From NCBI GenBank assembly GCA_035610835.1, contig CM069455.1:35545596-35609595 (forward strand): DNA of 64,000 nucleotides, in the 5' to 3' direction. Below the pieces are notes generated by a model that worked only from the letters and a program-made list of their open reading frames with translations, was not told the DNA's origin and made no database searches. Source of the stretch: Ophiura sarsii (lineage: Eukaryota; Echinodermata; Ophiuroidea; Amphilepidida; Ophiuridae). The position numbers and the translations under genes are program-made. Shown piece by piece: positions 1 through 13,813 of the stretch (position 1 is its first letter; each line of letters opens with the position of its first letter).

Positions 1-714
1 GTCACCATCCTCTGACAGCTACCGTAAAGGGAAAAGCCGAAAAAAGACAAACATATTATACTAAAATGCTAAATTTACTCTTTTTTAAACTTGAGACAGG
101 AATAACATGCCCTACTAATAAACACATGATTCTGCTTGTGACGGATGATACAATGTTTCACGAGGGTCGCATTCTGACGCGCCTGCGAGTCCTGGACCTC
201 TCACTTTCTTGCTTGACGCGCCTCAGGTTTCAAATTGGAAAGACGTGGGTCCCGATAAAAATTGAAGGGACCCCTTAAATTTGACGATGTATGGAAATGG
301 AAACCTCTGCTCTGAAATTACATATCCTTCCTCTGCTCACAATAGTAAATTCATTAAAACTGTCCGTAAAAAAATAAAATTAAAAATCAAACATTTCTAA
401 ATCGCTGGCAAATTGCTTCCGCGAAAGTTTCAATGATTTCTATATAAATACATTTTATCAGTATCTTCTACTGATTTAGAAATGTGACATGGTCACGACA
501 TAGGTATATGATTTACACGTGATAACTTAGCCATGCGCAGTCTGCGTATCTGTGTTAGCGACTGTAAATCAGTTTCGACCTTTTCAGATACCCAAACTTC
601 TTGAGGTTTTTTCAAATCCGGTCGAAAAAAATCGCATGGTCAAAATCGCAAATCTACCGACGGATGCTCGTTTTTACCGACGGGGTTATTTCAGGGGGTG
701 GCACCGCCCCCTGG

Positions 715-715
<1 letters not shown>

Positions 716-746
<31 letters not shown>
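716..746 (+). repeat. poly-C tract (31 C), copy 1
   Basis: 31 C in a row, followed by ggtacgccactg, a hAT-like end. The counterpart in copy 2 is 13775-13809 with 35 C. The glycine/proline-rich frames across it are artefacts. Confidence 0.9.
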
Positions 747-750
<4 letters not shown>

Positions 751-2062
751 CGCCACTGATAAAGTTACACCACTGGAAGACAGACTGATGGGGGTATCTG
801 TGAATCAAGCATACCGCCCCACCCCTCCATATCTTCCATACTCTTGAAAGTACCTCAGTCGGATATATATGGAGTAAGCCATGCATTGATGTGGGTTCAC
901 TGGACGATAATTTCAGTTAAAAAATCAACATGTTCAGACTTCTCAAATCATGAATGTTTACCCCTCCCGACACGTATACCCATGCCCTACCCGTCCTAGT
1001 TTAATTCGAGACGTTCCCTATTGTCCCGTTAACCCTTCAATTCATTGCAAACATTAGTGCAACTTGACGAGGTACATGGATTCTAACTTCCGAGGTATGC
1101 CAAAGGTTATCGAGATATTCACAGTCCTTAACATTTAAATTATAGGCCGTGATATATGTTTAATCATGCACATTATAACATTTGCATCTGGTCTGATTCT
1201 GCAAAAACATCGGGAAAAACACGACGAAAGTAAAACAGGACATGACTGTGGCCTAGATCGTAAACATATGTTTATTATAAACTTATATGAGCTTGAGGTA
1301 ACTGTCTTTAATTATCACTATTTACAACAAACCATTTCAAACAACTTTACCAAAATTACGGTTGGTGGTGCAGAGCCGAAATTGCGATTACTTTACTCTT
1401 CATATATCTTGGGATGCAGGGGGATTAAAAAATAAAAAATGTGCCAGTTGTATATAATTATGTTGACCTTGATGTGTGTATTGAACCATAGCAAATACAT
1501 GAACATATTGGGGTTTTTTCTATACAGCGTATATACTTCATCTTTTAAAACGTGACAAGTTTTTTTAAGCCGACCCATTTTTGACCAATGGGATTTGTAG
1601 GAAAATTGGTTTTATTAAAATGCCCAATATCATCGCATCATGTGTCAAAATAGATAAAATGATGGCAAATATACCAACATAACCTGTTACAGACCAAGAA
1701 TGCATGCAGGATCTGTGTTTATTTTATTGTCTTATTGTGTCACGATTAATTACAGATGATACAGCAATGTATTGCTAGTATTACTGATCTATTAGCTCTC
1801 AGGCGAGGAAAAAAACCTTGCGTCTTGCGTTTTTCAAGATAATTATTTTAATTTTATTTTGGTCTGGCCGAAAATCTCTCGATTTTTTTTCTTCACAATG
1901 TTTCTTTCTGTCATTTTCCTGGTCATTTGACACCAAAAAAAGGGTAAGAAATGACTGGAAAATTGTCATATTTAACCCATTTTCAGTCGGTGCATATTTG
2001 ACTCTGAAAATGGGTCATTGTTAACAACCTATTTTAAAGTGTGTTAGTGGGAATGGTTACTA

Positions 2063-3721
2063 CACTGCAAAATCAAGTGTTAATATTTGAACACTTTTAT
2101 TAACACCTTAGAGTAACACTTAATTAACACGTTCATGTGTTAATGATGAACACGTTCAAGTGTTCATCATTAACACATGAACATGTTCATGAGTATCATC
2201 AGCGTTAACATAACTGTGCTGCCAGGCAATAACGTCTATGTTAATACTTCAACATTAATGTTATGTATTAACATGTTCATATGTTAATAATATTTAACAC
2301 TTTGACACGTTAATAAGAAGTAACACTTAATTAACACTTCATTGCGTTAATAACTTATTTTATTAATGCTACTGTTCACATTTTATCCCAAACGTGTAAA
2401 AAACTTTCATCAAATTCGGTTAGTTACACCATGGCAACCAGGGAACGGTAGTGGTATTATAGAGGGAGGGGGCGGGCATTGACCTTTTCATGTGTACTAT
2501 GTTCTTGCTCAATGTACAATGTATATGGCATTAGTGAACAATGACTTGCCTTTAGCTATACATATGAGAACTTACGTATACAGATCAAAATACTTTCTAT
2601 GGTGTTAAAAGCTGTTAAATGTATGTATCGACTTAAATTTAAAAAAAAAATAGGTTTAAATAAATAAAAGGTGCAAATTAGCTCATTACCATAATTTAAA
2701 GGTTACAAACGAGCACCGGTGCTAATTTTTGTACCATTGAAATTATGCTAATGAGCTATTTCCACAATTTACTCGACTCATGTAAGGCCAGGTAAAATAT
2801 GCAAATTGCCGATTACAGCCCAGGTAACATAATTTGGTTGTGTAAACGTTATATGAACGTCGTGATGAAGCCAGATGTGGGTGATTAAAAAAATGATGTA
2901 CCTAACTGCAACCTAGGTGCAACGTTGCGGAAACGTTCTGTGTTTGCTGGGTAACACAAGTGCTTTTTTAACATCTAGGCCTAAGTTAAAAACAACAAAA
3001 GTTAAAATAAAATTAACACTAGCATCATTATTTGTATACTACTACAATAATTTCTGAACACCGGCATTCATAGTGTTGCGTCCAAACGTTATAAATCGAC
3101 ATTGGTGTTCTTGTTTTAACACTACCATAGTAATATTAACGTTTGAACATGTTAACTAATAACACGTTTAGAACGCCATGTGCTTATTCATCATCATGTT
3201 CAACAGAGTGGTCGAACACTAACGTTTAAATATTAACACTAGAGCGTTATGGTTAACACCAGTAATGCTGCATAAACACTTTGTTAATAAGTAAACATTT
3301 GCGTTATTTTAATAACACTAACATAAAGATTTTAACATCTGAACACGTTCAGAACACGTTCAACTTTAACACTAAACGTTATAAATCGACATTGGTGTTC
3401 TTGTTTTAACACTACCATAGTAATATTAACGTTTGAACATGTTAACTAATAACACGTTTAGAACGCCATGTGCTTATTCATCATCATGTTCAACAGAGTG
3501 GTCGAACACTAACGTTTAAATATTAATACTAGAGCGTTATGGTTAACACCAGTAATGCTGCATAAACACTTCTATAACAATGTCTTAACAGTTGTGTTGA
3601 TAATGTAACATTTGAATGTTAATAAGTAAACATTTGCGTTATTTTAATAACACTAACATAAAGATTTTAACATCTGAACACGTTCAGAACACGTTCATCT
3701 TTAACACTTGATTTTGCAGTG
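2063..3721. mobile_element. 1.66-kb inverted-repeat element, CACTGCAAAATC family, TA target
   Basis: Present only in copy 1. Terminal inverted repeats start CACTGCAAAATCAAGTGTTA and the element is flanked by TA on both sides. The empty site in copy 2 (ggttacTAcatgtatac, near 16880) has one TA. No transposase frame exists. The interior is filled with variants of AACAC, GTTAA and GTTCA, that is, of the terminal motif. A segment of about 195 bp (about 3086-3281) is repeated directly at about 3374-3570. Non-autonomous; the TA target suggests a Tc1/mariner-like source. Confidence 0.9.
3086..3570 (+). repeat. internal direct repeat inside the CACTGCAAAATC element
   Basis: Two near-identical copies of about 195 bp (both beginning aaacgttataaatcgacatt) with starts about 288 bp apart, separated by about 90 bp. 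Confidence 0.9.
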
Positions 3722-3829
3722 TACATGTATACACTTATAAAGGATTTCCTCAACATTTTGCGCTAATTCAAACCTCTTGCTCTTGTGATGCTTTGAATGT
3801 AAATGTATATATTTTTTATTCTTGAACAG

Positions 3830-3929
3830 CACCACCGATGTGTCAGCGTAACTTCCCACCATCGTTTTGGAATAGCAACTACATCAACAATACAAATAAC
3901 AGTATTGGATACTCTACCTCCACGTCCAG
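3830..3929 (+). CDS. VGLL exon A, copy 1
   Basis: The exon is 100 nt, bounded by ttgaacag on the left and CCAG|gtaagt on the right. It starts by completing a codon (2 nt) and ends with AG (phase 2). The reading frame gives PPMCQRNFPPSFWNSNYINN and then a Ser/Thr-rich stretch. The QR-FP-SFWNS core is the conserved VGLL2/3 signature. It is identical in sequence to the copy at 16988-17087. Confidence 0.85.
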
Positions 3930-6900
3930 GTAAGTTTTTACATCCTTAACTTAGAAATCTAACTTTGGTTAATGCAATCTGCAACGCTAAAATTACACAT
4001 TTTGCCAATCAAATGAGAAGTCTATCAAGTCTAAAATGGTAAATTTTCTCTCAGCCAAAGAATAAAGTTCTTTTCATAAGGCTGTTCGACAAGCAGTAAT
4101 GACGGTATAGGCCTACATATAGGCTGAACCTTTAGTACAATCTCAACGCAAAAATTATACACAATTTGCAAATCACAATAAGAAATCTGTCAATCCTAAA
4201 AAAATGTCAAACCTGCATGCTAGGTTAACTTCTTAGCCAAAGAATAAACCTTAATTCATTCGAAAGCATGCTATGCAAGAATAAAAAATGACGGCTAATT
4301 ATCTGAACATTAATTTAGTAATACCATTTTTAGGGACGTTAACACTTTCCAAGCGGCAGGCGTCTGCAGACGACATTCCAACATTTCACAAAATGTTTTA
4401 AAAATGTCAGAATTAATTAATTTCATTACCATAATATTTGGAATCACCATGAGAAATGCATTGAAATAAGTACAAACATGCCTAGCATTGGTTCAGTAAT
4501 CCTTGAGATAGACTTTTAGAAAATTAGGCAAGGTTTCTGACAAATCTGTTTTATATATATAATGGTAAAAACTAATACTAGCCGCGCGGAAGGTGTTAAC
4601 ATTTACACCATTTTTTTTTGTCAATCAAATTGAGAACACCTAAGTATCAATTCTAAAATGGTCAAACTTTTTAGTTACATTTCTTAGCCAAAGAATAAAC
4701 TTTGTTCCATTCAAAATCAAAATCGTGTTTCTGCAAGCACCAACGACCATGATGACGGCTTCCGTCGCGGTGCATACTAATGACGAACGATATCCGTCGA
4801 ATATCGACGTCGCGCGGCAGACTGTCGCGCGGTTCCCAGCGAACAGGAGTAGGCGTATATGAACAAGTCTTAATCATGTTAATTGGCTGAAAATGTTAGA
4901 ATAACTTTGACCCTATTCCATAAACAATAGCAAACCGATGCTATTACTTTAATTATGGGATAGTGGTTGATTTTTTTATTTTGTCAACAAGTTTCAGACT
5001 ATTAGCTTTATCATGGCTTTGAATTTGGCTAACAAAATTGACAGCCGTGCTTTATCTACACGACCTTTAAAGAACAAAAAACCCAACAAAAACATAAATG
5101 TATTTTGTGTGTACTTCATGGTAAACATTACAAAGCCTGAACCCATAACAACAATATATGATGATTTGTTATTTATTAAAATTAATTTATTTCATATTTG
5201 AAAAGTAACAACAAAATTAGTCAAACGTAAGACCCAAGAGGCAAACGACAGTTTACTGTTGTTTGCGACTTGTGTCGTTTCATGTATACGTATTACATGG
5301 AATAATATCCCCCGGATATCCCAGTAGATTGTGCAGAGCTAGCCAACCTACTCGTTACGCAGTGATCGTGAGTACTCGCTAAAATTGGTCTGAGATTGCG
5401 TGATTAAGCCATTATGTCGCAATCACTCTATTGCTATCTACCGTAGATAGCACACAGGGAGCACGCACGCAACGTAATATAGTACGGGAATTGTAAATCT
5501 TCTATTGTTGGATTATTGAATGATTAAGTAAGTTTTATGACATATATTTATCTTAACAAAATTGTTGAACTGAGAAGTCTTATTAAGTTTATAACAGAAT
5601 CCAGTACTCACGAAAATTATAGACCCGGGAATACATTTACACCAAATTAATACAGTAGGCCTTTTCATTAAAACATTCAACTTGGAGTTTAAAAGCTGAA
5701 TTACATTTACCACCTATATCCTGACCGCATTTTGGGATCCCACAGCTTTGATGAATGAAGCTACATGATACCAATTATTATAAGCTTCGATATGTGTCAG
5801 CCGCTTTCACTATTCAATCCCAGGGCGACTCATAATGACTGATGACATAGCGGATAGATCGCAGGTCTCACGATACAAAGGTTGTGAGTTCGAGCCCCGC
5901 TACGGCCAACATGTTTGTATCCTTAGACAAGGTACTTAGTCTCAATTGGCTCGTGGTTCAGAAGTCACGTAGAAATGGTGGTCTCGTGTATCAGAAGAGC
6001 AAAATCCGAGCACGTTAAAGGTCACAGACTCCTTCGTAAAGAGTAAGGGATCATCTGTGTAGACAAAAACTCATGTCCCTATGTTTCAGGGCACTGTACC
6101 GTTAATGCCCGAGGTAGGGCGCTGTGTACAGTATAACAGTATGACATCAAATTGATGATCAATACCATAATTTAACAATACTAAATCACCATTATTTTCA
6201 TCTATTTTTGTTTACCTCCTCCACAGTTTGACACATGGGTCGCATCACACGGATAGTCTCTTTGGTAGCGACAGTTATCCCTCCACGTCATTACATCACC
6301 GTACACCAAGCAATGATCCATGGGCACATTATCCATTCGGTTCTCCTACACAAGGAGGATATTCCACCGCTCACAGATCTATTCACGATTTAAGTTATGG
6401 ACACCATCATATGTCGACATCGAGTGCATTTAATCCTAGGTATGGTTCCCTACTCATCCAGCCCCCTGTTAGACCAGGACGCTTGCCGGCAATGCCTGGC
6501 ACTACTAGCCAGTGCGATTTCTCCAAAACTACAGCAGATTGGCCAAGTCCGTACTCTGCGGCGGCACATAGTGCAACTACTCAGCCTCAGAGTTACGGTG
6601 CTATAGAAACAGGTAAGAGCTATATAGCATTCCTCGTCGTGCTGTCATTTAGAAAATACCAAAATATTTTACATGGGTAACATTGTTGTTAGGTAAGTTA
6701 AGTAAGTAGCGATGGGAAACAATTTCAACCCGCTTAAGATGTTTGTATAATAGGAAATAGACAGCATTGTTAGTGGTAGTAGTGTTGGGGGGAAATGCTG
6801 GTGTACATTGCATTGTTTTGCTTTGAAATATCACACATATCTTTCTGCCGTGGAGCATGTTACCACTCCGCGTTGGATTGCTGACAATTTTTGAAATGCG

Positions 6901-9900
6901 TGAAGTATGTGATACCTTCCTAACCCGATTTATGGCGCGCGTGTGAGCTATTATATAGATAGGCCCCTGCCTGCTTACAGGCAAATCTATTATTCTAGAC
7001 CTTAACTTTCAACCATATTATTTATATTATAAATACCGCACATTTCAAATATTCAAATATGTGATGGTTTAAAGTAAATGAGATCAATGGCTCGGCGGAG
7101 TATAATACACATTGTGGTGTAGGCTAGATTTAGCATGATCCGGCGGCAGATTTCGAGGTGAAAACAATCACTCGTTCTCCCAAACCAGGCGGGACCCTAT
7201 ATTGTCTGCCTGCTCATACGGTATTTTCCGAACCCAGAGTTCAATCTGGACTCTAAATAGAGGACGTGCCGACGACTTCCAAAACCGGGGAGGATTCTGA
7301 AATCGACTCGCGTCGCGCTTTCTTTAAAGGCACATTATTTGTTTGGTAATTGTTTGAAAAACCGACCGTTAAACACACTTTAAAGTGTGGAAAGTCCACC
7401 AAGTAGTCGTACACTCTAAAAAGTGTGTTTAGAAAGTGATGGCAAAGATGTGTTTAGAAAAGTTATGTTTAGCGTATTGACTGTTAGTGTTTAGAAATTG
7501 AACATCAATTTAGTGATTTGACACATGACGTTTAGCCACGTTTAGCCTCTGAACATGTTTACAAAGTGATAGCAAGAATGTGTTTAGAAAAGTGTTTACT
7601 CGCTAAACACAGCCTTTTTAGAGTGTACCATCCAAACTCAAACTCAATACAATTTCGTTAATACATCACACCCACCTAGTCCAATTTGATTTAAAGATAG
7701 TTGGTAGTATTTGCTTACGTGTTTGGGTGAAGCAATTGGGTCGTATTTCCACTGTTTGTACGAAAGCGCTATATTTCTACATTAAGTATTACATTTTTTA
7801 GGATCAACTTCCGTAATCATACAGATTGCAAATCGCTATTTATTATAGTTTCATCATCCGACTACATATTTCCGTTTGTCTTCTCAAATCGTCTGCTTTA
7901 TATGTCTCTTTTTTTCTTAACACTTTCCACGCGGCAGGCGCATGCAGACGACATTCCAAAAGTTCACAAAATGTTTCAAAAATGTCAAAATTACTGAATT
8001 GCATTACCATATTTGGAATCACCATGAGAAATGCATTGAAATAAGTACAAACATGCCTAGTATCGGTTCAGTTATCCTTGAGTGTCGAGATAGGCCTTGA
8101 AAACTGGGAAAGGTTTCTGAAAAATCTGTTTTGTATATGGTAAAACTAATAGCCGCGTGGAAAGTCTTAATCTTAGTAATTTGTAAATAAGCTTGATATT
8201 TGAGCGGAATATCCGTTATACAATCTTCTATTCATCAGTGAGTATACAACTTCATCCATCTTACACAACTATCCGACCGAATCCGATAACCCAAGACCAA
8301 AGTTTGTTTTTAAAAGACCATAATTATCATTTTTTAAGTTCAATCAGAGAATCAATTTGCCCAAGCCCGCTCCCTCTGATGAGCGTTGAGCGTCGGCGGA
8401 GCCTTGGGGTAATTCTCAGTTTGCCCTTATAGAAACAATGCGTCGTCAATGTTTGATAACCGTTCTCTCAACACCACATAATCTCGCCTTAATCTCGCGC
8501 TCCTCGCAATAGACACTGTAATGTGATAGAGCCGATGGCGAAATCACATTCCATACTCTTCAAAAAGAGCGCAATATCTGCGCAAGCGTATATATCATCG
8601 CCATTTTCTGACCAATTAAAAAGAAGTGTGAGCTTCATCTCAGGTGGTAATATACATGTAAGATTTTACAATTCAACTGTATAGATGATGTTGAGATCTG
8701 GCATGGTAGGTTTTGTGAATCGGTAAGATATTTTCACAATTTTACACCGATACCATTTTTTTCTTAACAGTACACTCTCCACGCGACTATATATTTTTAC
8801 CATTACAAAACAGATTTTGCAGAAACCTTCCCAAGTTTCAAAGTCTTATTTCAGGAATTACTGAACCAGAACTAGGAATGTTTGTACTTATTGGAATGAG
8901 TTCCTCAAGGTGATTCCAAATAATATGGAGATGAAATTCAATATTATTTACATTTCTGAAACATTTTGTGCAATTTTGATACTGTCGTCTGCAGACGTGT
9001 GTTAAATCTACTTTTATTCATCATAACGACCTTTAACTCATCTTTATGACGCATTTGGAAAGTTATCTCATACTTACCCAACCCTAAATTGAAATCCACT
9101 GTTGGTAAAGGGTGATGAAATTGTATATGTCACATAATGTATAAATGTATGTTTCATTTCACATGTAATTTGCCTTAAAACGTGAAACTTTAACATGGTT
9201 GATCCCGAGCGACTGAAACCCAACTCAACCCGACATCTGTCATATCATGGATAAGAATGGCGCCAAAAATCAGGCACGGATTTTCTTACTAAAGTAAATT
9301 TTGAAGATTCAAATGTCAAAATAAATACTCAACGTGAATTTGCCTTTCTTGTCGCTTGCATGTCACTCATGGTATGTGGGTTAATGGGTTGGCGTATACC
9401 AAGTAGGCCTATGTACTTTTTTGGAGTAGGTTTTTTAGAAATATCTTGTAAACGTGACATTTAAAATTGCAAAAGTATTCCGCACTTATACAAAGACAAA
9501 GAGTCTGTAAAAGCAAAAACAAACTAACAGGTTGTTACGCCCATCTACAAAACTTTACCCTATACCAATACCCTTCGGCTCTGGGTCTATATACATGTAT
9601 AACATGGTCTATAAAGTATAGCATGTACAGCGGAGACAACAGTATAGCATGTATAGCGGAGACAACAACTGGTCAAATTCAATTAGTTCCACGACCGTTC
9701 CATGATTAAAATGCGCGCCTTTTGGAACAAGACGACACATGACTTCATTCATTGTTGGCATACTTTTGTTTCTTAATATTTATAAACGGTTTGAATTACT
9801 TGTATGTATAACTACTGCATCATAACCAATTATATTTAAAACCATAGAATACTTAAAACTAACTTAAGATGTTTTCGTAAACATGTTGTATTTCAATCAT

Positions 9901-12900
9901 TTTATGCAGTTGTGTGTGTCATGGAAATTTAACCAAGTATATGAAACAGAATTTTTACTTTTTTAAACTAAAAGAATTACAACATTACAAAATTACACCA
10001 TGTAGCACTAAATCATGCTCATTTACTTTAATCATGCTCACATCAAAGACCTTTTACAATCAGAGAGTTTTGCAAATACGTATTGTTTCTTTTTCGTAAT
10101 GGCAATGTTGATTTTTTTTTCTAAATCGATCGTGTCTTATGAACGGCCAAGGTGAACATTAAGACTATTACGTATTGCCTTTGCCTTAAGACAATCTTAG
10201 AAAGACACAACGTTTGGTTGGAGTTTATTTGTGATATAGGCTTGTGCTGTTTTAGAGTTGGGACCAGATTACACCCACATGATCAGCCCAATTATCTTTT
10301 AGGTCGTTGTGTTAATAAAACCCATTCATTCCCAGTCAGCAGAGACGTAAAAATCCCTCCCCAATTATTGGTTAGATCTCCGCATTGATTGGACAAAAAA
10401 GCCATACACTTCTTACGGACAATCACTACATTCAAATGTCTTGATTAAAAGTGCGATTGTCTTAACACCTTCACGTCACGTGATTGTCGCGCGACGACGG
10501 TCTGTCAAGCAACAGCTTAGACTAGAATGCACAGTTTGTTTATTAAAAAACAAATTGCTATTTGGCAAATTGTCCGTGCTTGCACAAAAGCGTTCATGTG
10601 GGACGCCTTTTGAAGTTTAGCGATAACACATGTACAGGGAGTGAGTTTTACCTTAATTTGTTGTCATTCTTGACACGAATTCTTCGTTTCACTTCACGGT
10701 TTTGATGATGATGAAACCGTTTATTTATTTCAAATTGCCGACACTTGATTGCTTATGATTTGGCGGTGATATGCAGCAGCAGACGTTGGACAAAGAACAT
10801 TCTATATACTTGTTACTTACCTTGATCAAAATGTAATCTACACGTTCTAGGATCAGTCGGTTGACACGCGGGTGAATTGCGTGAGAAGATACATTTGAGC
10901 CCGGGGGAGGGGGAGGGTATGTACAATTGTTTTAACAGTGGGTCACTTTCCGAATGGACCCCAAATATTATATCTCTTGTGAAGCAAATCACAGATACTC
11001 TACCTTAGCTACTAGTATTTTCATCCACATTTCTCATATTTCTGTACACTAATACACAATGATACAAGACTCGTCCAAGTTGTGTCAGTTCTGTATAAAT
11101 AAAAGACTATTACACCAGTAAGCCAGAGGGGAAGGGGAAATACACTTTGCAATTCAAAATAACGAGTCTGGTTATCCCTGACATTTATATAGCGCCAACC
11201 GCCAACACCAAGGAACTTGTATGATTAATAGGTGCTTAGCACTTTCCACGCGGCTATTAGTTTACCATACACAAAACTTCAGATTTTTCAAAAACCTTTC
11301 TCAACTTTCGAAGTCTATCTCAAGGATTACTGAACCAATAGTTATAGGCATGTTTGTATTGATTTCAATGCATTTGCCATGGTGATTCCAAATATGGTAA
11401 TACAATTCAATAATTTTTACATTTTTGAAACATTTTGTGAAATTTTGGAATATCGTCTGCAGACGCCTGCCGCATGGAAAATGTTAAGCACAAAGACACA
11501 CATCAAGAAAACTACTGTCCATAAGGCAATTACAATAAAAAGCGAGCACCCACTTTTTAAAACGTGCATTCACCNNNNNNNNNNNNNNNNNNNNNNNNNN
11601 NNNNNNNNNNNNNNNNNNNNNNNNNNNNNNNNNNNNNNNNNNNNNNNNNNNNNNNNNNNNNNNNNNNNNNNNNNGTATGTATGATTGAGTGGCGAGTCAT
11701 TCATTAAGAACTTTTAGAAAGAACTGTTACTTAAAGATTAACATAATAGTTCGTAGCTGTTTTGCTATAATGTATACGTTGGTCTCATAATGTACACCAT
11801 ATTTGGAGTCGTGTATGGTCATCGTATTCTCATTCTTATATGTTTAGTTTATTGGTTACTTTGATCTTTATCATTAAAATAACATCTTTTTTTGTTAGAT
11901 TTATTTTAATCAAACAACAACAAATTACCCCCTATATATAAAATCGGCGAATCCAGCCAGCTGTTTACCAATTTCCTGCTTTGAATAATCGCGTTTCTTA
12001 AGCACACGCACACACCCCAACGCTGCGTTTATACGCACAACGCATACGCCGGTAACTTTGTGTAGGGCGCGCTTGAACATCTTAACGCGATGATCATACG
12101 CCACTGAACTGTATTATTTTTCGAATTAATTAAGCCCCGCCCCAAACTATGTACTATCGTCTCATAATAAATAGGCTAGTGGCCGGCCTGAAAATAGGCC
12201 AAAACCAATCAAATTGCCTGTTGACATCCAAAACCACACCCCATATAAGAATCATAATTATTTCATGACGACTATAAACTCTGAAATGTAAAATGGAGTT
12301 ATTGTGAGATAGGCATTTTCAAGACTCTGTTTCTCTGGTGCATTTTTAGTATGAAAAGGCTAAGTTGAACACCCCTTACACATGTTTCGTATATAAAGTT
12401 CTTTGTCTTTTGAGAAGAAAAAAACTAGACTTGTTTTTAACTCGCTTGTCGCTTGTCTGTATCATTGATGTTTTTTACACCATAAACCTAATACATCATT
12501 TTAGATATAGCCTTTAAATACCAGTATGACACGTCCGACTAACAGTTGTTAAACATGAACTCATACATGAATCATACACGCCATACTAATATATTAAACA
12601 CATTGAAATATACCTTATGAGTCGGAAGACAACAAAAGTAGGGCAAAACTACCAATGTAAACTGGTCACAAATTATAAGCCTACCATTGCAGTGAAATGG
12701 TTGGTAAAGTAAAAGTTTTAATTTATGTGTGGCATATTAATTACAAATAACTGGATCTCTGCTTTTAAAAGTAGGTTATTATATTACGCGGCCTATATTG
12801 GGGATTTGTTTCATATAGGTCTCCGATCGGGGATCTGGTTATATGGGTCATACACATTCACTTCTTTATATTGTATATAATGATGTTATGGTTTGGCTCT

Positions 12901-13773
12901 TATGATAGGTCTGACACATAAATTGTATACTTTCAGCTTAGAAAATAATTTTTCAAACTTTTACAATGTCACCCTTTTTCGAAGGAATTATGTTAAAAGT
13001 GGTTTAATATATAGCGAGATATCATTGATAACGATTATCTATTCCCCAAAATTGTCACCATCCTCTGACAGCTACCGTAAAGGGAAAAGCCGAAAAAAGA
13101 CAAACATAATATGCTAAAATGCTAAATGTACTCTTTTTTAAACTTTGAGACAGGAATAACATGCCCTACTAATAAACACATGATTCTGCTTGTGACGGAT
13201 GATACAATGTTTCACGAGGGGTCGCATTCTGACGCGCATGCGCGTCCTGGACCTCTCACTTTCTTGCTTGACGCGTCTCAGGTTTCAAATTGGAAAGACG
13301 TGGGTCCCGATAAAAATTGAAGGGACCCCTTAAATTTGACGATGTATGGAAATGGAAACCTCTGCTCTGAAATTACATATCCTTCCTCTGCTCACAATAA
13401 TAAATTCATTAAACTGTCTCGTAAAAAAGTAAAATTAAAAATCAAACATTTCTAAATCGCTGGCAAATTGCTTCCGCGAAAGTTTCAATGATTTCTATAT
13501 ACATACAATTTTATCAGTATCTTCTACTGCTGATTTAGAAATGTGACATGGTCACGACATAGGTATATGATTTACACGTGATAACTTAGCCATGCGCCAG
13601 TCTGCGTATCTGTGTTAGCGACTGTAAATTCAGTTTCGACCTTTCAGATACCCAAACTTCTTGAGGTTCTTTCAAATCCGGTCGAAAAAAATCGCATGGT
13701 CAAAATCGCAAATCTACCGACGGATGCTCGTTTTTACCGACGGGGTTATTCAGGGGGTGGCACCGCCCCCTGG

Positions 13774-13813
<40 letters not shown>

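Larger units (their letters stand above)
1..11574 (+). repeat. duplicated block, copy 1 (VGLL region)
   Basis: This block matches 13054-25854 collinearly and in the same orientation, at high identity with small indels throughout. It begins at or before the window edge and stops abruptly at the 100-N gap. It contains VGLL exons A and B copy 1. Copy-specific insertions are the element at 2063-3721 and the SINE at 5849-6140. Confidence 0.95.

Noticed and set aside
552..886. Proline- or glycine-rich frames across the poly-C tract
   Set aside because: Homopolymer translation, unstable between the two blocks (31 versus 35 C, frame changes).
6228..6680. Single-exon 150-residue protein starting at ATG 6228 region
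   Set aside because: The frame continues past a strong donor (gtaaga at 6613) and starts right after an acceptor; it is an internal exon of a spliced gene.
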